Shown here piece by piece: positions 55,855 through 64,000 of a stretch of 64,000 nucleotides of DNA. The notes beneath the pieces are model-generated. The model was not told the DNA's origin. It worked only from the letters and a program-made list of their open reading frames with translations, and did not search any database. The DNA is from Basidiobolus meristosporus CBS 931.73 (taxonomy: Eukaryota; Basidiobolomycota; Basidiobolomycetes; Basidiobolales; Basidiobolaceae). Numbering within the stretch: the stretch's first letter is position 1; every line of letters begins with the position of its first letter. The DNA lies in the NCBI GenBank assembly GCA_002104905.1, contig MCFE01000218.1, positions 1 through 64,000 of the forward strand. Reading direction: 5' to 3'. Position numbers and translations under genes: made by a program.

Positions 55855-58800
55855 GAAAAATAATTTGGTCCTGTAGGTGGATCCAATCTGGATCAGCCAT
55901 TGCAATCCTGTCAGGTGGCTATCATATTACCAGCTGCTTAGAATCAATGACCCTCTATGCAATCTTATGATGGGATCAAAACAGCATTTGGCCAATTTTA
56001 CAACCAAATAAAGGTCAAAATATTACAGTATTTGGGCAGTGTTTTGCCAAGGGTGCTATGGCACTGTTGCAGTCTTTGTGCGCATTACTACTATATGAGT
56101 GGATCTAACTGTCCAGTACATCCAATTGCCTTATATGGCAGAAACCTTGGAGGTGTTAAATGGCCTTATTGCAAGCCTCTGATGGGATTATTACGGCAGT
56201 ATGGTAGCCTATAGCTAGTTCTGAATAATGCTACAATACCAGTTTACCAAGTGGCATTTCCTTTTTCTACCTCACCATGTGCAAATCATATATTCCACTA
56301 TAGAAACACCCCACTTTATTTGCTAACCCACAACTACCTTGGGTATTCTACATAGAGTTTGAATCAAAAAAAACTATGGCCAGCTGCTTACTAACCTCTG
56401 CAAACATGCACACCTGCTGCAATTGACATACTCTATCACCTCAACTCAGGCTTTTTAGTGTGATACCTGCAAAGTTGCCATACACATCGTAGTGTGCTCT
56501 GACTCTTGTTTGTGTGAGTTCCATATTGAATGGTGTTGAAACTAGCTTGTGACCAGGAGAAATCTGGCACACCTTGGTAGATCTTTCCTAATAAAAATCA
56601 GTTGCTTGTTGCACCCAATCCAACTTTGCACTAGACTTGTTCCATTGGATAGTGCCACATTGAGCCATGAGTGCCAAATGATGCCATAGGGTGCTAGAGA
56701 GGCCAAGTGAGCTTATACTTGGCCACAGAGTTTGAATCATGGCTCTGCATCTTCATGTAAAGCGGCCCCTGTATTTCACCCATTGTACAGGAAAAAATTC
56801 ATTTTTTTACCTTTTTAAAATCAATGTTGTGCAGGATGTGTAAGATCACAAAAGAATTGAAGATATGCATCTGGTACTCAATACCCATGGCACTCTAAAT
56901 ATAGCTCCTGTGGTTTGTAACATGTCACCAAAATGCATGGCATTATTTTGCTCCACTGATACTTTCTGGCACAATAAGTGCTTTGTATGGGTCTTGCTTT
57001 AGTGCTAATAATTAAATATAGTGCCAGATAGTACCAGTGGACCAAGACAGTGCCATGCATTTTTGTGACATGTTGCAAGTCACAGGAGCTAGATTCAGAG
57101 TGCCATAGGTACTGAGTACTATATTCATGTCTTCAGTTCTCCTGTGCTCTTACACATCTTGAACTATATTGATCCACAAAAAAAAGTTAAAAATGGATCT
57201 TCTCCCGCACAATGGGTGAAACACAGGGGCTACTTTGCATAAAGATGCAGAGTTATGTTTCATATTCTGTGGCTAAGTATAGGTTCACTTGGCCTCTATG
57301 GGACCCTATGGCATCATTTGGCACTCACAGCTCAATGTGGGACTATCCAATGCAACAAGTCTATTACTTAACTGATTGCCCACACATTAGGGCTGCTTAG
57401 CTCCTTAACTCCATAGGCATATGTGTCTCCATATGCACATCTGTCCTCAGTATTTTCCAACTCTTGCAGGCTGTCCTTCATGTACCAACTCATCACATTC
57501 ATGAAAGACTTGAAGGTAATATGGTTTATGAGATTGGGAAATGGTAGTACCTGCAACTTGACTTCCTATCTCCCCACACATCCTCTCTGTAGGAAACTTG
57601 CAAAAGGTGAAGCAAGGCCCAATATTCTCAACTTACCAAGCAAGATGGAGTAGCAAATGGAGACAGTAGTGGCAGAGGCCTATACATTCAGCTTTATGTT
57701 TGTAGTATAGCTGCTGAAGTCCTGTTACAAACTCCTTGCACAAAAGCTGTAGATGTGTCAAGCTGGCATTGATGATTCATTTCTTGATAGGTTTTCCTAC
57801 AATCTCCACATATGACTCCCAATGCTAGCAATGTACTGTTGGTGGAAATAGCTTCAGAAAGCCACCTAAATGAGCACATAACCTGTTCATCCAATCCTTG
57901 CACATGTGTTTGAAAGTTGATAGGGGCCTTTGAGAAGTACTTAGGGTAGCAGATACTCTGTAATTTCTGTGCAATGGTTTCTAATTTCTCTGGCATCTCT
58001 AAGGGCGCATTTAGCTTGAAATGCTACCTGTACAACTTGGTCATCAGTATAAAGATATTGTTGAAAAGCAAATGCATTGCTGCCAGTGGAAAGCTTCTGC
58101 TCCAACAGATATCCTCTATCTTAAGTATCTCTGGTTTGCAATTAATACTATACTCCAGCCATTGGCTTCTGACTTGCCAACTCTGCTGCAATTGTGTTCT
58201 GACTTCTTTATGTTCTCTCTGCAGGAAGATGATATTCTCAGTGTTGGTGTCTTGGTAATAAAAATGTATATGAATTATGGAGTAAAGCCCCTGAATCTCA
58301 CACATTTGACAGCCATACCACCCATGATGCACAGAAATGCCAGATATCTTGTTGATAGTTGGGGTATCTTGAATGCAGATAACAGTATGCACTTTGAAAT
58401 GATGGCCTTTTACTGTTATCTTGTTAGAAAGCATACACAATTCATCCAGCAATGGACACAGGTAGCTATCCAGGTTGGATGGTGATTTAGGCCCAGATAC
58501 AAGTGGGATTACCATAAGATTTCTGCTTTGATACCACAAAATAGGTGGCATATTCAGGTTGATGAGAGTCAGTGACCAGCAGAATTTGCTGGTAGAGTAC
58601 TTACTTAATGAGAATCCATCAGGTGCCAAGGCAAAGGCATTTTCATACATACCCTGAAAATAGCCCTTGCATCTTAGCTGTTTTTAATATTTGCCATTAG
58701 ATATATTGAATATGTCTGAGCTTAATTGATGCTGAGTGTAGTATCTTTAGCTTCACAATACTTGTTGGACAGGATGAACTTCTTTAGATAGGATATAACC

Positions 58801-58860
58801 AGAATATAGCCATAGTGTAAACAATGCTTGCCCCCAAAGGTGCCCTATGAGATATTATGG
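55855..58860 (-). pseudogene. Tnp2-type transposase, copy 2a
   Basis: This is the best-preserved Tnp2 domain in the window: 208 open codons (58650-58024) with APDGFSLSKYSTSKFCWSLT, LINLNMPPILWYQ, VSGPKSPSNLDSYLCPLLDE and HHGWYGCQMCEIQG. Then QLDTSTAFVQGVCNR (57694-57996) and DUF4218-like pieces near 57.4-57.6 kb. The N-terminal ~400 codons are missing: at about 58.86 kb the DNA switches to an inverted piece of another copy. The foldback element at 56633 sits in its C-terminal part. Confidence 0.82.
56633..57362. mobile_element. 730-bp foldback MITE with Harbinger ends
   Basis: Left arm 56633-56972 and right arm 57021-57362 are near-perfect reverse complements (about 340 bp each) around a 48-nt loop. 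Both ends start AGACTTGTT(C/G)CATTGGATAGT, matching the Harb-1 terminus. Flanks ACT/ATT. The uninterrupted site is at about 33773 (CTTTGCATTACATAACTG), showing a 3-bp ATT target. No ORF. Confidence 0.92.
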
Positions 58861-60300
58861 TAATGATCCAATCATAAGGCCTTCACTGATTCTAAGTCAC
58901 GTGACTAAGAGGTAATGATTCCATCAGGACAACATACAAAGACTGTGAAAAAATTAATTGCACCACAGATATCATAAAAAACCTGGTCAAAATTCTCATT
59001 GCAACAGTACAAAAGTTGCTTTCAATTGGTTCTCTGCCAATTTTCTCACTTTCTGATCCTATATACTCTATCACCTCATACATTTGTGAGCATTGATTGA
59101 CTATTGCCTCTATTTCACACTCCTTACTACCTGACTCAGCCATTTCTCTTACTTTTCATCCATACAGATTGATTTATTTCAATTGAAACTTCAGTTGTAT
59201 CTCAATTGACAATTGTATTGACCTACAAGTTCTTATACCCTACATTGACATTAAGCTTAACCCCACACTCAACAAGTAACCCCATTAAAATCCAGCACTC
59301 AAGAAGTATTTCTGCTGTAACACTCTGTTTCCACAACTTTTGAGGGGACCCTACTTTGTTTGTCAGTGGGATCTATGCTTTGTCAATAATGGGGGACATG
59401 GAGGCTGCGGTAGACAAATTACCTTTCTCTGCCAACTCCTCTACCTCACTGGAGTGTAGCTCAACTGGCTGTGCTTCCAACTCTTGATAAAACAGCTGTT
59501 TTCTTGTTGGTAAATCTTCTTGGTTATGATAGGATTCAGTTTGATCCAGGCTCACAGTGCTAATTGGCAAGAACTGCAGCTTTTTGTTACGCTTCCTTGT
59601 CTCTGGCTTGGGCAACTTCTTCCCCTTGATCTTTTTCTTTATCACTGCCAGGTCTTTCAATGCTACTTTCTCTAAATGCTCTTATATTGACCTACATTCT
59701 CTTTCTGATAAATGCGGCTCTAATACATCTGTTTTACCAGCTTGTCCCTTACTGGCACTCTGCAGGCAATCTGCTGCTTCTTTCCCACTTATTTTCAGCT
59801 CTGAACCCATGTTGTATGGGCTCCTGAGGTAACTGCTTGTTTTTATCACTGCCAGGTCCTTCATGGCTACTTTGACTGGGTGCTTCTTGATTAGAAGTAT
59901 GCTTCTTTCTTGATAGATGTTATGCTGAGATGTCTGTGTCTGCCTGCTTTTCCCTTATTGGCACTCTTCCAGCTACCTGATGCCTCCATGACACTTATTT
60001 GGAGCATTTGGCCCTGCTTGTAATGGGCTCTTGCGGAAGCTGCTGGCTTTTAGCCATTGCACCCATGTTCTTCTGCCATTAATAGTTTCTGTTATTCTTG
60101 GGATACTTTCTCAGCATACCAATGATGACCCAAACACTATTTGCTCATTTGAGTCCAGAGTAATGCTCATGGAGAAAATCAAGCACATTCTGCTTAACAT
60201 TGAGTTCCTGATGGTCCCATGGTATGCCAGCCTTGGGGTGTTGGCATGCTAGACTTCTAACAGTCTCTTGAACATTAGCCCCCTGTTGGCGGCATATATT
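58861..60300 (-). pseudogene. ORF2 of Tnp2-type copy 2b
   Basis: Minus strand: downstream DNA 58.87-59.35 kb, then 95 open codons (59660-59373) with KDLAVIKKKIKGKKL, LQFLPISTVSLDQTESYHNQ and QPVELHSSEVEELAEKGNLS, then repeats (59864-59682) and remnants of the N-terminal part to 60.3 kb. It lacks the C1 insertion, so it provides the empty site for C1. Confidence 0.7.
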
Positions 60301-60860
60301 TGGAAGTGAGTCTAACCAGAGGGGAAATGGTGCTACATATATGTGTGGATGTGGTCCACAACTTTATTAATAATGCTTGCTATGGCAATTCATCATTAAG
60401 TCTTACACTCATCTATATGCAATGTCTCAAATACAAGACTGTCTCAAACTCACATGAGTATTGACAAAAAAGTGATATAATAGTGTTACATTGTTGAGTG
60501 TCATATGTTTTGCCCCATGAACAGAACTACCTAGATTCAAAGCCATAAGAGAAGAGAAAAAAACTATATGGCTACTGTAATAAGCCTCTCAGCCATCAAG
60601 CACACAGACAGTGTAGGAAATATTACAAGGATCACAGCCAGTGTTTTGGCACACAGGTCATATTAGACCACTAACAAGTCAGTACTGTACCAACAATATC
60701 TAGCTGGCCACTTGATACTTCTAAAACAGCATCTGGCTAGTATTGTTATCAATTGTGTGAGATCCAGGGGACTTACTCCATAGCTCACACACATTGTTGT
60801 ATCCAAGACAAAACGCCATAAAATCTTGAATGGTTTAACTATGCCCAAGTTACAATTAAG
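60301..60860 (+). pseudogene. Divergent spacer and N-terminal transposase remnant, copy 2b
   Basis: It mirrors 36.2-35.6 kb: the CCCATGAACAGAACTACC...AAGAGAAGAGAAAA stretch (60515-60560) corresponds to the MDKTTLTQHCKRREE start. Heavily decayed. Confidence 0.55.
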
Positions 60861-61479
60861 TGCCAAATCTGAGAATTGTCAGAGAGTGGCAGAAATATTA
60901 GCAGTTAGGTTCTGGTTTAATATTGGTCTTGTATATAGCCAGGTTTGGCTACAAAGGCAACAGAGTTAGTTTGCTTTGCAGGCTAGGCTTGGGTAAAGAC
61001 CAGAACACAATTGTGGAATTCTTAATTTTGCTGAGGCACAATCTTAATATTGTTGAGACATACACTAAACCAAAAGGTTCAGTAAGCTTTATTTATACTT
61101 TTCTGATCAAGCTGAATTAGTAAGCATCAAGAGACTGGACTAATTAAAATCAGTTTGGATGCTGATAGCCACATAAAATAAATGAAAACTGCATCATTAA
61201 TCAGCTGATGTCTTGGCAGCTGCTAAGTGGTTGGATAGATCACAGATGAATAATCACTTAGGAAGGCTTAGTAGATTGATTGAGGACAGAATGACCAATT
61301 GAGAATTGATAAGGTGTTACAGCTAAAAATAGATTCTGAGAATTGATAAAGTGAACCATAACTTGGATTAGCTATTTTTGGGTTAGGGAAAATCAGTTAG
61401 GGTACTAGATTTTCTAACAGAGCAAAATTGGCTAAGTTTTGAATGTTGATGCACAACATCAATTCATACTGGAGGAGGA
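60861..61479. other. Probable LTR/3' region of Ty3-2
   Basis: It lies just beyond the chromodomain end of the minus-strand element. A minus-strand TGTTGTGCATCAACA near 61.46 kb could start its 3' LTR. The other end was not found. Confidence 0.35.
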
Positions 61480-64000
61480 GTGCTTGGATACCTTCTGGGT
61501 TTCTATGCGGCTCCAATGTTGATTGATGATGGCAACATCATCAAAGTTGGTGTATGGTTCCCAGGTGTTGTGTTTAGCATTGTGACTGTTGTACTTGACC
61601 AAATAGAAACATTTTGTTTCTTCCCCATCATGATCCACAATAGCTTCAACTTCCTAGGTTTTAGAAGTTACCAGGTTGTGAGATTTATATTGGGGTGAAG
61701 AAGATAGAAAGTTCTTGGCTAGCAGTGATCCAGTATTGTCTTGAGTACATAAGATCCTCCAGTAGCGCATCTGACAACTTTAAATGGGCCCTCATATTTG
61801 GGGTCAGGTTTAGATTATTGGTTTGGATCCAGTGTCATGACATATGATGCATCTGGGAAGTTGCTTTTCCTGTATCTTGAGCCATATGTTGAAGTCATCT
61901 CTTTCTGTGAGTCTTTACTTCAGGCACTAATAGCAGGGTAGACAATGTTGGTAAAGTGCCTAAGCCAGTTCATTTGCTTGTCTGTATTCAACTTTGCCAA
62001 CTTGGTATTCTGGTAGTCTCCCAATTGGTTGAATTTTCTTCCAAATATTAAAGAAAATGGTGTCAATCCATGTAGAGCAGCAATTTTGGTGTCAATAGCA
62101 TACTGTACAGGGAAAATGTACCTGTCCCAATTCTCCTTGGCACCTTTGGTAGATTTCCTAAAGAGGTCAACCAAGATCTGAACATGTCTTTCAGCAAGTT
62201 CATTAGCTTTAGGATAGTATGGAGTGATCAGATGGTTGTCAATGGTGCTATTCAGGCAAAGGGCTTTGATCATGGGATTCACAGATTCTGCTCTATTACT
62301 AGGTTGAATGACCTTAGGGAATCCAAAGAGGCAGCAGAGCTTGAACAGTGCTTGAGCAATAGTGGCAGCATACTTCTCTGGGATAGCTTTGAGGAAGTCA
62401 AGTTGTGTGCAGACATCCATAATTACAAAGAGACAGTGATTACTGTCATAACTAGTAGTGAAAGGTCCATCTAGATCAAATGAAATTTGATCTATAGGAA
62501 GGCTTGCATGGATGGGACTCAAAGGGGGAAATCCATGGCGGTGTGGTGGTGTAGAGGTACTCCTGGGAGAAGCTACACAACTCAAGGAGTGTGAGGTGTC
62601 TAATGGGTGCAATAACCTCCAGGTCTAAACTGCTGATGTCTTTGTCAATATGTCTCTATGGCAAAGCTCCTGCTTCTCTTGCTTCCTAGGTGCTCCAAGT
62701 GTCTCCAAAGGCCTCTGTGTGTCTTGTGCACTACCCTGAAAAGCTCCTTGATGGCAGGTCTGAGATGCACTGTTGAAGGCAGGTGCAGTGATCAACTGCT
62801 AATCAATAAGGTAGAAGTGTTACTGATAGAAGAAATGATTTATTGATGAGGGATTGCTTTCCCTCAAATACTTTTCCTGATTGCCAAATGATTACTAATG
62901 ACAAGGTTCTAGAAGATTTTAGGTATCAGTGGAATTCTTAGTAAATGACTCCTCTGTATCAACGTTTCCATTCATTGGTATGTAGGATTCTCCAAGTTGC
63001 TGAATCCAGTTGAGAAATTATTTCAAAAGTTGTAGTAAGTTTACTTATTATGTCAGTAATCACATGTCCCTCCCAAGGTGAAGTTGGGAAAAGTCTTGAA
63101 AGGTGGTCAGGCAGGATGTTGAGAATTCCTGGGTAATGAATAACTGTACATTCATAATCAAATAGTGTATCAAGCCAGTTGGTAAGCATTGGAGTCAGAT
63201 TTTTTTAGGTGTGGATATAGACAAGGGCTTAGTGGTCAGTGTACAAAGTAAGTGGGTTACCCAATAGATACTGATGAAACTTCTTCAAGGCAAAGATTAT
63301 GGCAAGTAGCTACTTCTTGGTGGCAGAGTGGTTTCTCTCAACAGGTTGTAGGGATCTGGCTTGAAAAGAGATCCAGTGAGGAGGATATGGGTCTTCATCC
63401 TTGTATAGGACAGCCCCCATCCCAACATTAGATGCATCTGTAGCAACAAGAAAGCTCTTAGTAAAGTCTGGGTGTGATAAGGTGGGTGCTTGTGGGAGCA
63501 ATTGGCAGAGTGACTCAAATTCTTGGTCATGAGCCTTGTACCCAGCTGAGGGAAGATGAGAACTATGGCATAATGCATGCAAAGAGGCACTTAATGAGGA
63601 TATGAGTGGAATGTGTTCCCCAAAATAGTTGAATACTCCAAGATAATGTTGAAGTTGCTTGGCACCAATGGGTTTTAGCCATTCCAGAATATGGACCTGT
63701 CTCAAAGGGTCAAGCCGGTGGCCATCTGGTGTAAATATGAATCCAAATAGATTGATTTGAGGCAAGCAAAGCTGCACTTTTCAGTTTTAAGAGTCAGTCC
63801 AGCAGCTATCAGTCTATTGATTACATCAATGAAATGAGTTGTATGATCATCATGGTTTATGGAAAATATGATGACATCATTAACAGATACTAAGACATAT
63901 AGTGCATTCTTGGGTATCAGAGTCATGACTCTCTGGAAATTGCTGGTAATTTTCATTAGGCTAAAGGGAGCTCCCTGAAACTTCCATTGCATACTGTTCC
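61480..64000 (-). pseudogene. Second chromovirus Ty3-2 pol, minus strand, truncated by the window edge
   Basis: From the right edge: RT remnant (LVSVNDVIIFSIN, near 63.88 kb), RNase H (VATDASNVGMGAVLY; SFQARSLQPVERNHSATKK), RNase H-linker HYPGILNILPDHLSRLFP, integrase core (ISFDLDGPF, LFVIMDVCTQLDFLKAIP, HLITPYYPKANELAERHVQI), and a chromodomain (YLVKYNSHNAKHNTWEPY) near 61.55 kb. The integrase segment 62612-61920 is open for 230 codons. The RT catalytic motif reads VND rather than xDD. A truncated element-A relative is inserted at 62542. It belongs to a different lineage from Ty3-1. Confidence 0.85.
62542..62946 (-). mobile_element. Truncated relative of the 1,069-bp LTR-like element, inserted in Ty3-2
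   Basis: It starts TGTGGTGGTGTAGAGG as copies A and B do and shares TGGGTGCAATAACCTC, the GATGA(G)GGATTGC...CTTTCCCTCAAATACTTTTC segment and GATTACTAAT with them. Only about 400 bp are present; the ACTACA end is missing. The left flank is GCGG. Confidence 0.65.

Larger units (their letters stand above)
23640..64000. other. CpG-depleted nested transposon block
   Basis: From about 23.64 kb onward CpG almost disappears; by eye roughly half a dozen CG occur in 24.0-26.4 kb where base composition predicts about 90. The exceptions are parts of the Harbinger element at 39737-43139. Nearly all DNA here can be assigned to transposon families, mostly broken by TGA/TAG/TAA and frameshifts. This is the pattern expected from CpG methylation followed by deamination, or from a RIP-like process acting on CG. 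Confidence 0.85.

Noticed and set aside
61480-61698. 72-codon plus-strand hydrophobic ORF
   Set aside because: It is the antisense of the Ty3-2 chromodomain region (YLVKYNSHNAKHNTWEPY on the minus strand).

Overview
The window is fungal nuclear DNA. The genes carry short introns (about 50-180 nt) with GTRNGN donors, CTAAC/CTGAC-like branch points and YAG acceptors. The gene set is that of a filamentous fungus: PP2A B55 subunit, ankyrin-DIL protein, Sds3-like protein, sphingosine-1-phosphate lyase and an APSES (StuA) regulator. The wording of the B55 and APSES proteins, together with an inflated CpG-depleted transposon fraction, leans towards a basidiomycete, possibly a rust (Pucciniales). A truffle-like ascomycete is the main alternative; the species cannot be fixed from sequence alone.

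Layout. 1-11.7 kb is gene-dense: a partial exon running off the left edge, a plus-strand PP2A-B gene (1882-3837), then three tandem minus-strand genes (ankyrin-DIL 4398-7147, Sds3-like 7678-9197, S1P lyase 9690-11725). For the four complete genes here and for stuA the exon joins were worked out by hand and all keep frame. 11.8-18.8 kb is a long gene-free stretch before stuA (18805-20581, plus). 20.6-23.6 kb is again gene-free and CpG-containing.

At about 23.64 kb the base composition changes abruptly. From there to the right edge CpG is nearly absent and the DNA is a nested graveyard of transposons. It holds several fragments of a Tnp2-type (CACTA/EnSpm-like) transposon with a divergent second gene; a Ty3 chromovirus with both LTRs and a 5-bp target duplication (26417-33298); a CpG-retaining PIF/Harbinger element (39737-43139) and a decayed sister (about 44.10-47.15 kb); a 730-bp foldback element with Harbinger ends (56633-57362); two families of LTR-like 1.1-kb insertions flanked by 4-bp duplications; Ty1/copia fragments; and a second chromovirus running off the right edge on the minus strand.

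Most notable: the chromovirus at 26.4 kb carries a textbook -1 ribosomal frameshift signal (GGGAAAC, 8-nt spacer, perfect 9-bp hairpin) at its gag/pol junction. It also has an 11-nt complementarity between the predicted mRNA 5' end and the primer-binding site, the hallmark of Tf1-type self-priming. Paralogous copies inside the window serve as empty sites and let the order of insertions be read directly. No tRNA, rRNA or CRISPR was seen. The host genes look like unlinked housekeeping and developmental functions rather than a pathway cluster.
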